This document shows positions 1 through 14,147 of a DNA stretch of 64,000 bases, one piece after another. Positions within the stretch are counted from its first letter, which is position 1. Each line of letters starts with the position of its first letter. Below the pieces are notes generated by a model that saw only the letters and a program-made list of their open reading frames with translations, was not told the origin of the DNA and made no database searches. This stretch comes from Martelella alba. Lineage in GTDB: Bacteria > Pseudomonadota > Gammaproteobacteria > Enterobacterales > Enterobacteriaceae. Both the position numbers and the translations under genes were made by a program. The stretch spans positions 248,001 through 312,000 of the forward strand of contig NZ_SZPQ01000001.1 in the NCBI RefSeq assembly GCF_005217455.1, read 5' to 3'.

Positions 1-2573
1 AAGGGCTGATGGGCTACGATTCCCCTTATGTTCCGGGCTGGGACTGCCATGGCCTTCCCATTGAGCTTAAAGTCGAGCAACTTATCGGCAAACCGGGCGA
101 TAAGGTCAGCGCCGCCGAATTCCGCGTGGCCTGCCGCGAATATGCCGCCGAACAGGTGGCCGGGCAGAAAAAGGATTTCATCCGGCTGGGCGTGCTGGGC
201 GATTGGGCGCACCCCTACCTGACGATGAATTATGGCACTGAAGCCAACATCATCCGCGCCTTGGGCAAAATCATTGAAAGCGGTCATTTGCATAAAGGCG
301 CCAAACCCGTGCATTGGTGCATTGATTGCCGTTCGGCCCTGGCGGAAGCGGAGGTGGAATATTACGATCGGACTTCGCCGTCCATCGACGTGGCCTTCCG
401 GGCGGTGGATACCGAGGCCGTGGCGGCGAAATTCGGTGTCGCCGGGCTCAACGGGCCGGTATCGCTGGTCATCTGGACCACGACGCCCTGGACGTTGCCC
501 GCCAACCGGGCGATCGCCCTGCACCCCGATTATGACTATCAACTGGCGGCGGTGGGCGATCAATACTGGATCCTGGCGGCTGAATTGCTGGAAAGCGTCA
601 TGGCGCGGGCCGGCGTCGAACGGTGGACCCTACTGGGCGGCTGTAAGGGCGCCGCGCTGGAATCGCTGCGCTTTCAGCATCCGTTCATGGGTTTCGACGT
701 ACCGGTGATCCTGGGACAGCATGTGACGCTGGATGCCGGTACCGGCGCGGTGCATACCGCCCCCGGCCATGGTCCGGACGACTACGATATCGGCCGCGAA
801 TACGGTCTGGAAGTGGCCAACCCGGTCGGCCCGGACGGCTGCTATCTGCCTGGCACCTTTCCCGGCCTGGATGGCGTGCAGGTCTTCAAGGCCAATGATA
901 AAGTGGTGGATATTCTGCGCGATCACGGTGCGTTGGTGCATGTGGAAAAACTACAGCACAGCTATCCCCATTGCTGGCGGCATAAAACGCCGGTGATTTT
1001 CCGCGCCACGCCGCAATGGTTCGTCAGTATGGACCAGAAAGGGTTGCGCCGTCGTTCGCTGGAAGAAATCCAGGGTGTGCGCTGGATCCCGTCCTGGGGC
1101 CAGGCGCGGATCGAAAGTATGGTGGCCAACCGTCCTGACTGGTGCATCTCCCGGCAGCGGACCTGGGGCGTGCCGATGGCGTTGTTTGTACACAAGGACA
1201 CCGAACAGTTGCATCCGCGGACGCTCGAGCTTATGGAAGCCGTGGCGAAACGGGTGGAACAGCAGGGCATCCAGGCCTGGTGGGATCTGGATCCGGCCGA
1301 GTTGCTCGGCGCCGATGCGGCCGAGTACGTCAAGGTGCCGGATACCCTGGATGTCTGGTTCGATTCGGGGTCGACCCACTCGTCGGTAGTGGCGGTGCGG
1401 CCTGAATTCGGCGGCCATGAACCGGACATGTACCTGGAAGGCTCCGACCAGCATCGCGGCTGGTTTATGTCGTCGCTGATGATATCAACCGCCATGAAAG
1501 ACAAGGCGCCCTATCGCGAAGTGCTGACCCACGGCTTTACCGTGGACGGGCAGGGACGCAAGATGTCCAAGTCCATCGGCAATACCGTCAGCCCGCAGCA
1601 GGTCATGGACAAGCTTGGCGCCGACATTCTGCGGTTGTGGGTGGCTTCCACCGATTATACCGGCGAGATTGCCGTATCGGATGAAATCCTCAAACGCTCC
1701 GCCGACGCCTACCGCCGGATTCGCAATACCGCGCGTTTCCTGCTGGCCAACCTGAAAGGGTTCGACCCGGCGCGGCACAGCGTCGCGCCGCAGGACATGG
1801 TGGTGCTGGATCGCTGGGCGGTGGGCCGGGCGCTGGCGGCGCAAAAAGAGATCATCGCCTCTTACGAGAACTATGATCTGCACCTGGTGGTCCAGCGCAT
1901 CATGCAGTTCTGCTCGGTGGAGATGGGCTCGTTTTACCTGGATATCATCAAGGATCGGCAATATACCGCCAAGGCGGACAGCGTCGCCCGCCGCAGTTGC
2001 CAGACCGCCCTGTATCATATCGCCGAGGCGCTGGTGCGCTGGATGGCGCCTATTCTCTCTTTCACCGCCGATGAAATCTGGAGCTTTATGCCCGGCGACC
2101 GGGCGCCTTTCGTGTTTACCGAAGAATGGTATGCGGGATTGTTCGGGCTGGACGAAAATGAAACCATGAATGATGAGTTCTGGAATCAGGTGCTGCTGGT
2201 GCGGGCCGAGGTGAACAAGGTATTGGAACAGGCGCGGGCCGAGAAACGGATTGGCGGCTCGCTGGAAGCGCAGGTCACCTTGTACGCCGACGAGAGTCTG
2301 GCCGCCACGCTGCGCGCCCTGGGCGACGAACTGAGCTTTGCGCTGCTGACGTCGCGGGCCTACGTGGCCGATTACCCTGAAGCCGGTGAGGACGCTCGGC
2401 AGGCGGAGGGACTCAAAGGGCTTAAAATCGCCCTGGCCAAGGCGCAAGGGCAAAAATGCCCGCGCTGCTGGCACTATGAAACGGACGTCGGCGCCCATGC
2501 CGATCATCCCGATATTTGCGGCCGTTGCGTCACCAATGTGGCGGGCGCCGGTGAAGAGCGAAAATTTGCCTGA
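1..2573 (+). CDS. ileS: Isoleucyl-tRNA synthetase, 5'-truncated by window edge
   Basis: Class I aminoacyl-tRNA synthetase that charges tRNA-Ile in the cytoplasm. The frame is open from the first bases. The internal Met at base 9 is not the start, because the sequence begins just before the [16 protein letters not shown] block that follows the HIGH motif in the family. About 80 residues are missing, including HIGH. The editing-domain [12 protein letters not shown] motif lies near fragment residue 154, KMSKS at bases 1560-1574, and the C-terminal zinc-binding CPRC and CGRC pairs near the end. The stop overlaps the lspA start by one base (TGATG), as in the enterobacterial ileS-lspA operon. The visible part is intact. 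Confidence 0.98.
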   Translation, partial: GLMGYDSPYVPGWDCHGLPIELKVEQLIGKPGDKVSAAEFRVACREYAAEQVAGQKKDFIRLGVLGDWAHPYLTMNYGTEANIIRALGKIIESGHLHKGAKPVHWCIDCRSALAEAEVEYYDRTSPSIDVAFRAVDTEAVAAKFGVAGLNGPVSLVIWTTTPWTLPANRAIALHPDYDYQLAAVGDQYWILAAELLESVMARAGVERWTLLGGCKGAALESLRFQHPFMGFDVPVILGQHVTLDAGTGAVHTAPGHGPDDYDIGREYGLEVANPVGPDGCYLPGTFPGLDGVQVFKANDKVVDILRDHGALVHVEKLQHSYPHCWRHKTPVIFRATPQWFVSMDQKGLRRRSLEEIQGVRWIPSWGQARIESMVANRPDWCISRQRTWGVPMALFVHKDTEQLHPRTLELMEAVAKRVEQQGIQAWWDLDPAELLGADAAEYVKVPDTLDVWFDSGSTHSSVVAVRPEFGGHEPDMYLEGSDQHRGWFMSSLMISTAMKDKAPYREVLTHGFTVDGQGRKMSKSIGNTVSPQQVMDKLGADILRLWVASTDYTGEIAVSDEILKRSADAYRRIRNTARFLLANLKGFDPARHSVAPQDMVVLDRWAVGRALAAQKEIIASYENYDLHLVVQRIMQFCSVEMGSFYLDIIKDRQYTAKADSVARRSCQTALYHIAEALVRWMAPILSFTADEIWSFMPGDRAPFVFTEEWYAGLFGLDENETMNDEFWNQVLLVRAEVNKVLEQARAEKRIGGSLEAQVTLYADESLAATLRALGDELSFALLTSRAYVADYPEAGEDARQAEGLKGLKIALAKAQGQKCPRCWHYETDVGAHADHPDICGRCVTNVAGAGEERKFA

Positions 2574-3079
2574 TGAAAAAATCGCTGACATCAACAGGAT
2601 TGCGCTGGTTGTGGCTGACGGTGGCGGTATTGATTGTCGACCTCGGCACCAAGCAGTGGATTATGCAGCATTTCATGTTGCATGAAACCGTGGCCGTCAT
2701 GCCGTTTATCAATCTGTTCTATGCGCAGAATTATGGCGCCGCGTTCAGCTTCCTGGCCGATAAAGGCGGGTGGCAGCGCTGGCTGTTTGCGCTGATAGCC
2801 CTGGGTATCGCGTTGGCGCTGCTGTGGATGATGTACCGGGCGGATTACCGTCAGCGGCTGTCCAATTGCGCCTATGCGCTCATTCTCGGCGGCGCGATCG
2901 GCAACTTGTCCGATCGTCTGGTGCATGGCGTGGTGATCGATTTTATCGACTTTTACGTCAACGACTGGCACTGGCCGACGTTCAACGTGGCCGACTCGGC
3001 CATTTGTATCGGCGCGGCGCTGATTGTGCTGGACGGCTTTTTGCGTCCGTCCGACAAAACCGCCCGGCAGAAAGGTTGA
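2573..3079 (+). CDS. lspA: Lipoprotein signal peptidase II
   Basis: Inner-membrane aspartyl protease that removes the signal peptide from diacylglyceryl-prolipoproteins. The protein has 168 residues (about 164 in E. coli), with four predicted membrane segments. The catalytic aspartates of the family are present: D114 in GNLSDR and D141 in FNVADSA. The conserved NYGAAFSF segment is at 53-60. Translation is coupled to ileS through a TGATG overlap. Only five bases separate it from fkpB, so the genes are probably co-transcribed. Confidence 0.98.
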   Translation: MKKSLTSTGLRWLWLTVAVLIVDLGTKQWIMQHFMLHETVAVMPFINLFYAQNYGAAFSFLADKGGWQRWLFALIALGIALALLWMMYRADYRQRLSNCAYALILGGAIGNLSDRLVHGVVIDFIDFYVNDWHWPTFNVADSAICIGAALIVLDGFLRPSDKTARQKG

Positions 3080-3084
3080 GCGTC

Positions 3085-3558
3085 ATGGTCGTTCAGGTCC
3101 GAGCCGGCAGCGCGGTGCTGGTGCATTATGACTTGCGTCTCGAGGACGGCTCGCTGGCCGAATCCACCCGACGCGCCAATAAGCCCGAGTGGTTCCGTCT
3201 GGGCGATGACAGTCTGTCGCCGCCGCTTGAGCAGGCGTTACTCGGGCTGCGCGTGGGTGATAAAAAAACTTTCTCCCTGGCGCCTGAGGCGGCCTTCGGT
3301 CCGGTGAATCCCGATCTGGTGCAGTTTTTCTCGCCACGGCATTTTCTTGAGACCGGCGTGCCGGAAGTCGGTACTATTATGCTGTTCACCGCGATAAACG
3401 GCGAAGAGATGCCTGGCGTTATCCAGGCCGTGACGGAAGAATCCATTACCGTGGATTTCAATCATCCGCTGGCGGGCCGCCGGGTTGTGTTCGATATTGA
3501 AGTTGTGACGATAGAAGATCCGCGGCAGGAGGAACAAGATGCGCATCTTGCTGGCTAA
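3085..3558 (+). CDS. fkpB: FKBP-type peptidyl-prolyl isomerase FkpB (SlpA-like)
   Basis: Small cytoplasmic FKBP-fold prolyl isomerase/chaperone of 157 residues (149 in E. coli). The SlyD/FkpB signature is seen as [18 protein letters not shown] near the N-terminus, [13 protein letters not shown] in the middle and [18 protein letters not shown] near the C-terminus. A longer open frame extends upstream into lspA, but homology begins just after the ATG at 3085, so this start is used. The 3' end overlaps ispH by 20 bases, and the C-terminal tail is slightly longer than usual. Confidence 0.95.
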   Translation: MVVQVRAGSAVLVHYDLRLEDGSLAESTRRANKPEWFRLGDDSLSPPLEQALLGLRVGDKKTFSLAPEAAFGPVNPDLVQFFSPRHFLETGVPEVGTIMLFTAINGEEMPGVIQAVTEESITVDFNHPLAGRRVVFDIEVVTIEDPRQEEQDAHLAG

Positions 3559-4489
3559 CCCCCGTGGTTTTTGCGCTGGTGTCGATCGGGCCATCAGTAT
3601 TGTGGAGCGCGCGCTGGAGATTTACGGCGCGCCGATATACGTGCGTCACGAAGTGGTGCATAACCGCTACGTGGTGGATTCGCTGCGCGCCAGCGGCGCC
3701 ATTTTCATTGAGCGGATCGATGAGGTGCCGGACGGTTCCATTCTGATTTTTTCGGCGCATGGCGTATCGCAGGCGGTACGCAACGAAGCGAAAAACCGGG
3801 ATCTGACGGTATTCGACGCCACCTGTCCGCTGGTGACCAAAGTGCATATGGAAGTGGCGCGCGCCAGTCGCAAGGGCACCGAGGCCATTCTTATCGGCCA
3901 CACCGGTCATCCGGAAGTGGAAGGCACCATGGGGCAGTACAGTAATCCCGACGGCGGCATGTATTTAGTGGAATCGCCGGACGATGTGTGGAAGCTGCGG
4001 GTCAGAGACGAAAACAACCTGACGTTCATGACCCAGACCACATTGTCGGTGGACGACACCTCCGACGTTATCGATGCCCTGCGCGCCCGCTTCGCGCGCA
4101 TTATCGGACCGCGAAAGGATGATATCTGCTATGCCACCACCAACCGGCAGGAAGCGGTGCGGGATTTGGCCCGCAAGGCCGATGTGGTGCTGGTGGTGGG
4201 GTCGAAAAACTCCTCTAATTCCAACCGATTGGCCGAATTGGCGCAACGGGCGGGCAAACCTGCCTATCTCATTGATACCGCAGCGGATATCCGTGAGGGA
4301 TGGTTGCACGGCGTCACCGTGGTCGGCGTAACGGCCGGCGCGTCGGCGCCGGATATTCTGGTCCAGGCGGTGATTCGCCGTTTGCAGGCGCTGGGCGGCG
4401 GAGAGGCGGAGGAATGTCTGGGCCGTGAAGAAAACATCGTTTTCGAAGTACCCAAAGAATTGCGCGTCAACGTGAAAGTCGTCGAATAA
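3539..4489 (+). CDS. ispH: 4-hydroxy-3-methylbut-2-enyl diphosphate reductase
   Basis: Last enzyme of the MEP isoprenoid pathway; a 4Fe-4S protein that converts HMBPP to IPP and DMAPP. It has 316 residues, the same as E. coli. The cluster ligands are visible: C12 in NPRGFCAG, a Cys near 96 in DATCPLV and one near 197 in [11 protein letters not shown]. The catalytic segment [15 protein letters not shown] is present. It starts inside the fkpB end, with AGGAGG-like bases at 3527-3532. In E. coli rihC follows; here the next gene is dapB. Confidence 0.98.
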   Translation: MRILLANPRGFCAGVDRAISIVERALEIYGAPIYVRHEVVHNRYVVDSLRASGAIFIERIDEVPDGSILIFSAHGVSQAVRNEAKNRDLTVFDATCPLVTKVHMEVARASRKGTEAILIGHTGHPEVEGTMGQYSNPDGGMYLVESPDDVWKLRVRDENNLTFMTQTTLSVDDTSDVIDALRARFARIIGPRKDDICYATTNRQEAVRDLARKADVVLVVGSKNSSNSNRLAELAQRAGKPAYLIDTAADIREGWLHGVTVVGVTAGASAPDILVQAVIRRLQALGGGEAEECLGREENIVFEVPKELRVNVKVVE

Positions 4490-4544
4490 AGCCGTCGCGC
4501 CGCCGGCCGGCGCGCGATTCAACCGGTGCGTTTTAGGCCGCCAA

Positions 4545-5543
<999 letters not shown>

Positions 5544-5767
5544 CGGCCTTATGCTGAGAAGTTTTCTTTACTCTGAAAAATTACTGATAATTAAGATTTT
5601 TTTCCAATCCGTGTTTATTTTTTTTAAAATGGCGTTTATCTGGGTTTTATGGGCTGGACGCCATAAAAATAACACTTTTCTCCAATACTGGTGTCGTGAT
5701 TTCGGTTGATATGGCCGCAATGCCGTTATTTTGCCGCCGAAAACCGAATCATCCATTCAAATTAGAG

Positions 5768-5783
5768 CGGCAACCGTTTACTT
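5768..5783 (+). promoter_or_regulatory. PurR box of the carAB promoter region
   Basis: CGGCAACCGTTTACTT fits the PurR operator pattern ANGCAANCGNTTNCNT at every defined position except the first. It lies about 90 bases upstream of the candidate P1 -35. This matches the E. coli arrangement, where PurR acts from upstream of carAB P1 for purine control of carbamoyl phosphate synthesis. Confidence 0.7.
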
Positions 5784-5868
5784 ATCAATCCAGGTAGGGA
5801 TTTTTATCGGGTTTGATGCCGATATTCAGTGGAATCGCGATTATTTCAAAAAAACCTTGAGCTGGGGG

Positions 5869-5897
5869 TCGACAAGCCACCGCCTCATCTTTAAAAT
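5869..5897 (+). promoter_or_regulatory. Candidate carAB promoter P1
   Basis: TCGACA at 5869-5874 and TAAAAT at 5892-5897 are separated by 17 bases. The predicted start is near 5904, about 70 bases upstream of the candidate P2 start, close to the spacing of the tandem E. coli promoters. In E. coli P1 is the pyrimidine/purine-controlled promoter. Confidence 0.55.
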
Positions 5898-5958
5898 GCG
5901 CGCAATTTGCCAAAAATTCGCATTGCCGGTGTTTTTTGCATTGATTAAGATGATTAAA

Positions 5959-5997
5959 TCTGAATTAATATGCAAATACAATGACTGAATATTCTTG
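5959..5997 (+). promoter_or_regulatory. carAB promoter P2 with tandem ARG boxes
   Basis: Two ArgR boxes three bases apart: 5959-5976 (core TGAATTAATATGCA) and 5980-5997 (core TGACTGAATATTCT). The first overlaps a candidate P2 -10 (TTAATA, 5965-5970) placed 18 bases after TTGATT at 5941-5946. The stretch closely resembles the E. coli carAB P2 operator, so arginine repression by hexameric ArgR is expected. Confidence 0.75.
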
Positions 5998-6006
5998 GAG
6001 GGTGTT

Positions 6007-7155
6007 TTGATAAAGTCAGCGCTGTTGGTTCTGGAAGACGGAACCCAATTCCACGGTCGGGCCATCGGGGCGGAGGGAACGGCAGTGGGGGAAGTGGTCT
6101 TCAATACCTCAATGACCGGTTATCAAGAAATCCTCACAGATCCTTCCTATTCCCGCCAAATCGTCACTCTCACTTATCCCCATATCGGCAATGTCGGCAC
6201 CAATGAAGAAGACGACGAATCCCCCGCCGTGCAGGCGCAGGGACTGGTCATTCGCGATTTGCCGATTATCGCCAGCAATTTCCGTTGCGGGCTTCCCCTT
6301 GAGGATTACCTGAAAAGCCGCAATGTGGTCGGTATCGCCGATATCGATACGCGCAAACTGACCCGGCTGCTGCGGGAGAAGGGGGCGCAAAACGGCTGCA
6401 TTATCGCCGGCGATCGGCCAGATGCCGCGTCCGCTTTGCAAAAGGCGCGGGATTTTCCGGGGCTCAAGGGCATGGATCTGGCCAAGGAAGTGAGCACCGC
6501 CGAGCGTTACGGCTGGACGCAGGGCAGTTGGCGGCTTAACGGCGGCCTGCCCGCGCCGAAAGCGGAGAGCGAACTGCCCTACCATGTGGTGGCCTATGAT
6601 TATGGGATTAAGCGCAACATCATGCGCCTGCTGGTGGATCGCGGCTGCCGTTTGACGGTGGTGCCGGCCCAGACGCCGGCGCAAGACGTGCTGGCCTTGA
6701 ATCCGGACGGCATTTTCCTGGCGAACGGGCCTGGCGATCCGGAGCCGTGCGATTACGCCATCGCCGCCATCAAAACCCTTTTGACCACCGAGATACCGGT
6801 ATTCGGCATCTGCCTTGGTCATCAGCTACTGGCCTTGGCCAGCGGCGCCAAGACGCTGAAAATGAAATTCGGCCACCACGGCGGCAATCATCCGGTGAAG
6901 GACCTTGTGGCCAATCGGGTCATGATCACCGCCCAGAATCATGGTTTCGCCGTGGATGAGCAAACACTGCCGCCAAACCTTAAGGTCACTCACATTTCGC
7001 TGTTCGATGGGTCGTTGCAGGGCATCCATCGTACCGACAAGCCGGCCTTCAGCTTCCAGGGGCATCCCGAGGCGAGCCCCGGTCCTCATGACGCCAGCCG
7101 ACTGTTCGACCACTTTATCGAATTGATTACGACATACCGTTCACAAGCAAAATAA
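6007..7155 (+). CDS. carA: Carbamoyl-phosphate synthase small subunit
   Basis: Glutamine amidotransferase subunit that supplies ammonia to CarB for arginine and pyrimidine synthesis. The start is the TTG at 6007, preceded by GGAGGGTG at the right distance; it gives 382 residues, as in E. coli, whose carA also starts with TTG. An upstream in-frame TTG at 5995 overlaps the Shine-Dalgarno and is rejected. The class I GATase nucleophile is in [12 protein letters not shown] (Cys near 269), and the His-Glu pair is in [12 protein letters not shown] near the C-terminus. carB follows after 14 bases. Confidence 0.97.
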   Translation: MIKSALLVLEDGTQFHGRAIGAEGTAVGEVVFNTSMTGYQEILTDPSYSRQIVTLTYPHIGNVGTNEEDDESPAVQAQGLVIRDLPIIASNFRCGLPLEDYLKSRNVVGIADIDTRKLTRLLREKGAQNGCIIAGDRPDAASALQKARDFPGLKGMDLAKEVSTAERYGWTQGSWRLNGGLPAPKAESELPYHVVAYDYGIKRNIMRLLVDRGCRLTVVPAQTPAQDVLALNPDGIFLANGPGDPEPCDYAIAAIKTLLTTEIPVFGICLGHQLLALASGAKTLKMKFGHHGGNHPVKDLVANRVMITAQNHGFAVDEQTLPPNLKVTHISLFDGSLQGIHRTDKPAFSFQGHPEASPGPHDASRLFDHFIELITTYRSQAK

Positions 7156-7169
7156 TCAGGAGCCAAGCA

Positions 7170-10394
<3,225 letters not shown>

Positions 10395-10463
10395 CGGTCG
10401 GGCCGCCGCCGGACCGGACGCCGATCCGGCTTATCTGGCGGCGGATGCCCGGCGCCGGCCGCT

Positions 10464-11078
10464 TTAACTCAACGCGACCTTGATACCCAGGACAATCAGC
10501 ACGCTGCCCAAGAGTTTATCCACCACTTTCTGCGCCCGAGACAGGCCGCGCCGTACCGGCCCGCTTTGAATAAGCACCACCAGCAACGGCCACCAGATCA
10601 CCGCCAATAGCCAGATGATGGCCGCGTACCAGAGCTTTTCGCCCACCCCCGAGTTCACCTGCAGCACTTGGGTAAACACCGACAGAAAAAACAGCGTTGC
10701 CTTGGGATTGAGTAAATTGCAAAGATAACCTTGTAAAAATGCCTTTTGCAAGCCAACCCGTTGTTGGGGGAGGTTATCGATATTCAGTTTACCGCCGCCG
10801 CGGGACAACAACGACTGAATGCCGACCCAGACCAAATAAGCGGCGCCGGCGTATTTCAATAGGCTAAACAGCCAGGGCGTGGTGGTAATGACCACTGCCA
10901 GCCCGGCGACGCAATACGTCATATGGGTGGCGACGCCGCAAATAATCCCGAGCGACGTCATCATGGCGGCGCGGCGCCGGTAGCGGGCGGCATTCTTGAT
11001 CACCAGGAAAAAATCCGGTCCCGGCGAGAGCATGCCCAACGTGGCGATAGTGGCGACAAACAGCGATGTTTCCAGCAT
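10464..11078 (-). CDS. LysE/RhtB-family amino-acid exporter
   Basis: A 204-residue inner-membrane protein with about six hydrophobic segments. The family signature LSPGPDFFLVIKNA is near residues 17-30, and YLCNLLNPKATLFFLSVF is mid-protein. These are typical of the RhtB/RhtC/LysE group, which exports amino acids such as threonine, homoserine or leucine; the substrate cannot be read from sequence. The frame extends further upstream, but homology begins at MLETSLF, so 11078 is chosen. It is convergent with carB. E. coli has no such gene at this place. Confidence 0.9.
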   Translation of the reverse strand: MLETSLFVATIATLGMLSPGPDFFLVIKNAARYRRRAAMMTSLGIICGVATHMTYCVAGLAVVITTTPWLFSLLKYAGAAYLVWVGIQSLLSRGGGKLNIDNLPQQRVGLQKAFLQGYLCNLLNPKATLFFLSVFTQVLQVNSGVGEKLWYAAIIWLLAVIWWPLLVVLIQSGPVRRGLSRAQKVVDKLLGSVLIVLGIKVALS

Positions 11079-11258
11079 GATAGAGTCCGATACGGATGGG
11101 GATAACGGGCCATGATACCGCCGAGGCGGAAAAGACGCACCTTTCTTCGCCAACGCCTGGGCGATATGGCCGACCCCATGACGTCGGGCTTGCCGTAGCC
11201 GATGTAACATGATAAGAAACACTCCTCTGTCGTCCGGGTTAAGGAAAAGGCAAGCGAT

Positions 11259-12053
11259 ATGCCGATAACCGGCCAAAGTCCTATGTCTCACGATCATCAA
11301 CGGGATATCACCCGGGTATGTATCGAATGCGCCCTGCTGTTGTTACAGCATGGCGCCGAAAGCATGCTGGTGGAGCAATTGTCGACCCGGCTCGGCCTGG
11401 CGCTGGGCGTCGGACGGGTGGAAAGCTCCATATCCGCCAATGCGGTGGTGCTGACCACCCTGGTGGATGACTATTGCCTGACGTCCACCCGGAAAAACCA
11501 GGATCGCGGCATTAATATGCATGTGGTGACCCAGGTGCAGCACATCGTTATCATGGCCGAGCACCATTTGCTGGATGTCGGCGATGTCTCCAAGCGGTTC
11601 GCCGCCATCAAGCCTTTTCGTTATCCCCGTTGGATGATGGTCGGTATCGTCGGTTTGTCATGCGGCTGCTTTAGCCGGTTAAATGGCGGCGGCTGGGATG
11701 CCTTTGTCGTGACCCTGTTGGCCAGCGGCCTGGCCATGTATGTCCGTCAGGTATTGACCGCCCGGCAAATGAACCCGCTGATCAATTTCTGTATTACCGC
11801 ATTTGTCGCCACATCCGCCTCCGGCCTGCTGTTGCGTTTGCCTCAGTTTCAAGACACCTCGCTGGTGGCGATGCCGGCCAGCGTGCTGCTGTTGGTGCCG
11901 GGATTTCCCCTGATAAACGCCGTGGCGGATATGTTCAAAGGCCACGTCAACACCGGCCTGGCGCGCTGGACCATGGCCAGCCTGCTGACGCTGGCTATTT
12001 GTATCGGCATCGTTCTGGCGATGGCGGTCTGGGATTTCCGGGGGTGGGCGTGA
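11259..12053 (+). CDS. yjjP: ThrE-family exporter subunit YjjP
   Basis: Larger subunit of the split ThrE-type transporter YjjP-YjjB, reported in E. coli to export succinate. The N-terminal soluble ThrE domain contains [20 protein letters not shown] and [17 protein letters not shown]. About five membrane helices follow, with [20 protein letters not shown] near 215. The ATG at 11259 is favoured because AAGGAAAAGG precedes it at 11241-11250. E. coli homology begins at the Met at 11283, which has a poorer ribosome site. The E. coli pair lies near dnaTC, not here. Confidence 0.92.
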   Translation: MPITGQSPMSHDHQRDITRVCIECALLLLQHGAESMLVEQLSTRLGLALGVGRVESSISANAVVLTTLVDDYCLTSTRKNQDRGINMHVVTQVQHIVIMAEHHLLDVGDVSKRFAAIKPFRYPRWMMVGIVGLSCGCFSRLNGGGWDAFVVTLLASGLAMYVRQVLTARQMNPLINFCITAFVATSASGLLLRLPQFQDTSLVAMPASVLLLVPGFPLINAVADMFKGHVNTGLARWTMASLLTLAICIGIVLAMAVWDFRGWA

Positions 12054-12514
12054 ATTTATTGTTGCTCCTTGCGCAGGATATGCTGCTGGCGGCGGTGCCG
12101 GCGCTGGGATTCGCCATGGTGTTCAACGTGCCGGCCAAGGCATTGCGCTACTGTGCTTTGCTGGGCGCCATTGGCCACGGCTCCCGTATGTTGATGATGC
12201 ATTATGGCCTGAATATCGAATGGGCCTCGTTGCTGTCCGCCATTTTGATCGGCATTATCGGCATTCGCTGGTCGCGCTGGTTGCTGGCCCACCCCAAGGT
12301 ATTTACCGTGGCGGCGGTGATCCCGATGTTTCCGGGGATTTCCGCTTACAGCGCGATGATTGCGGCGGTGCAGCTCTCCCACCTCGGTTACAGCGAAGCG
12401 TTAATGTCAACGCTGGTCACCCAGTTTCTCAAGGCGGGATTTATCGTCGGCGCGTTGTCCATCGGCCTGTCTTTGCCGGGGCTTTGGCTTTATCGTAAGC
12501 GGCCGGGGGTGTGA
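12050..12514 (+). CDS. yjjB: ThrE-family exporter subunit YjjB
   Basis: Small membrane subunit of the YjjP-YjjB exporter, 154 residues with about four to five membrane segments. Conserved blocks are [20 protein letters not shown] near the N-terminus and [24 protein letters not shown] at 12050 overlaps the yjjP stop as GTGA and suggests translational coupling. A GTG at 12044 is an alternative, and an ATG at 11999 would run far into yjjP and lacks homology. The product would work only with YjjP. Confidence 0.9.
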   Translation: MNLLLLLAQDMLLAAVPALGFAMVFNVPAKALRYCALLGAIGHGSRMLMMHYGLNIEWASLLSAILIGIIGIRWSRWLLAHPKVFTVAAVIPMFPGISAYSAMIAAVQLSHLGYSEALMSTLVTQFLKAGFIVGALSIGLSLPGLWLYRKRPGV

Positions 12515-12569
12515 ACGGTCCATAAATTAGGCGCTTTCCGAAATGTGTGCCGGCCGGGGGCCGGCGCTA

Positions 12570-12598
12570 TCGACGGCCGGGGAGACTTTACGTATAGT
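12570..12598 (+). promoter_or_regulatory. Candidate folA promoter
   Basis: TCGACG at 12570-12575 and TATAGT at 12593-12598 are 17 bases apart, immediately upstream of folA. The predicted start is about 25 bases before the ATG, giving a short leader. It provides an independent promoter after the yjjPB pair. Confidence 0.6.
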
Positions 12599-12629
12599 GG
12601 CAGCAATTTCATAGCCGGTAAGAGTTTAT

Positions 12630-13112
12630 ATGATAATCAGCCTGATTGCCGCCCTGGCCGTGGATCGCGTAATTGGTCTAGAAAATGGCATGCCTTGGCA
12701 CTTACCCGCCGATTTGGCGTGGTTCAAACGCAATACCCTCAACAAACCGGTCATTATGGGCCGCAGAACTTACGAATCCCTTGGCCGTCCGCTGCCCGGA
12801 CGCCGCAATATCGTGCTAAGCCGCCACCCCGGCGCCGACAAAGGCATCATCTGGACGGGGACGATAAACGAAGCGCTGGCCGCCGCCGGCGATGCCGGCG
12901 AGGTGATGGTCATCGGCGGCGGCTCGGTCTATCAGCAATGCCTGCCGCGCGCTCAGCGTTTGTATCTGACGCATATCGATGCGGAAATCGACGGCGATAC
13001 CTATTTTCCCGATTACGAGCCGGATGAATGGCAATCCACATTCAGTGAATTCCATGACGCCGACGTCAAGAATAGCCACAGTTTCTGTTTCGAAATTCTG
13101 GAGCGGCGGTAG
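12630..13112 (+). CDS. folA: Dihydrofolate reductase
   Basis: NADPH-dependent reduction of dihydrofolate; the trimethoprim target. It has 160 residues (159 in E. coli). The N-terminal [16 protein letters not shown] block gives W23 and the catalytic D28, shifted by one from E. coli W22/D27 because of an extra Ile. The NADPH-binding [15 protein letters not shown] and [10 protein letters not shown] motifs are present. The neighbouring kefFC genes of E. coli are missing. The ribosome site is weak (TAAGAG). Confidence 0.98.
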   Translation: MIISLIAALAVDRVIGLENGMPWHLPADLAWFKRNTLNKPVIMGRRTYESLGRPLPGRRNIVLSRHPGADKGIIWTGTINEALAAAGDAGEVMVIGGGSVYQQCLPRAQRLYLTHIDAEIDGDTYFPDYEPDEWQSTFSEFHDADVKNSHSFCFEILERR

Positions 13113-13117
13113 GTTTC

Positions 13118-13144
13118 GGACGGCGGTTGTAAAAACCGCCGTCC
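13118..13144. terminator. Perfect 11-bp hairpin between convergent folA and the 13175 gene
   Basis: The arms GGACGGCGGTT and AACCGCCGTCC flank a five-base loop, six bases after the folA stop. There is no clear T run on either side, so it may act as a bidirectional or factor-assisted terminator, or only as a 3'-end stabiliser. Confidence 0.55.
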
Positions 13145-13174
13145 AGAAATCGCGTATTGGAATGAAAATCTCGC

Positions 13175-13903
13175 TTAGATAGCCGTCGCGACAGTTGTAG
13201 TGATGTCGATGACCGCGTTATCGGTGGTCCAGCCATGGCGCAGATCGTCAAGGGCGGATTTCATTTGATCGATAAATAAGCGCTTACTCTCGGTGGCGGC
13301 GAAAATCGCGCCATGCTTTTCTTCCTTAAGATCGCCAAAGCTTTCAAAAGTATGCCCGCAAATATCCCTCTTAAGTATTTCGGCGGCGTGTTTTCGCTGT
13401 TCCGCATTACCCCTGTGCCGGCACAAGCTAAGATCAGTGACCAACACGCGCAATAAATTGGTTTTTTTGCCAGGCTCGGGTCTCTCCGCCAATTGATCGC
13501 CGGCGCTTCCCGCCGCCGAAAGTGTCTGTACCCGTTCCAGGATGAACTCCTCCTGCAGTTGGTTGAACGTCCAACTGATTTCAACCTGTTCCAGGCGCGC
13601 GCGCAGTTCGTCGAGGGTGGGCAGACGCAGACGGGCCGCTATTTCCTTTTGTAAGGCCATGGCATGATCGGGAACCGCCTGCGCCAACTGTTGTAAGGCC
13701 GAGGACGCCGAAGCCGGCGCCGTGTTGTTTTGCGGCCCCGATATCGTGACAGCGGCGGGGGAAACGCGGTCTCTTCCGGTAGAAAGTTTAAATGACGTAT
13801 TGGTTATCCGTCTGAATAACCGGGTGATTCCACTGCCGGTCGATTCGACGGTCCGATGACCAAGGGGCGAAGTGGCTAACGCATGATCGAGTGCGATATT
13901 CAT
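13175..13903 (-). CDS. Unrecognised 242-residue protein
   Basis: I do not recognise this protein. The ATG at 13903 has AAGGACC eight bases upstream, and the frame is open for 242 codons, so it is probably a real gene. The first 75 residues are rich in Ser, Thr, Arg and Gly and look disordered (TGSGITRLFRRITN, ASASSALQQL). Residues about 75-240 are helical and charged, with LPTLDELRARLEQVEISW and ILERVQTLSAAG. There is no signal peptide, membrane segment or obvious catalytic motif. It stands alone between folA and apaH, a place occupied by neither gene nor operon in E. coli, so it was probably acquired. The architecture is compatible with a secreted effector, but nothing proves it. Confidence 0.7.
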   Translation of the reverse strand: MNIALDHALATSPLGHRTVESTGSGITRLFRRITNTSFKLSTGRDRVSPAAVTISGPQNNTAPASASSALQQLAQAVPDHAMALQKEIAARLRLPTLDELRARLEQVEISWTFNQLQEEFILERVQTLSAAGSAGDQLAERPEPGKKTNLLRVLVTDLSLCRHRGNAEQRKHAAEILKRDICGHTFESFGDLKEEKHGAIFAATESKRLFIDQMKSALDDLRHGWTTDNAVIDITTTVATAI

Positions 13904-14147
13904 AATGAGGTCCTTCTAAAACTGAGTTTAAAGACAGGGGTTATTGATCCGGATGCAGCCTACCGGTATTTGTAATAACAATCCTTAAACAAAGGGCCTT
14001 GTTGGGGTGTGCTCGGACAGTCAAAGGCGTGATTGTACTGGGCGAGGCATGATCTGGCGCAGGCGATGCGATGATGGTTGGCGGTCAAGGCGCCAATCAT
14101 CAGTATTAAGTCACTGGCAGGGCTAATGAATCGAAATCAGCGGTGTT

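Larger units (their letters stand above)
5544..6006 (+). promoter_or_regulatory. dapB-carA intergenic control region
   Basis: A 463-base AT-rich gap without a convincing gene. It holds the carAB control elements listed separately: a PurR box, a candidate P1 and a P2 region with two ARG boxes. Two short open frames here (5518-5709 and 5731-5988) lack homology and ribosome binding sites and are treated as chance. Confidence 0.8.

Noticed and set aside
1485-2594. 369-codon open frame on the minus strand opposite ileS
   Set aside because: It lies wholly antisense to a conserved gene; long antisense frames are expected in GC-rich coding DNA, and its product has no recognisable features.
5731-5988. 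85-codon frame in the carAB control region
   Set aside because: It overlaps the PurR box, P1 and ARG box that explain this sequence; no ribosome site.
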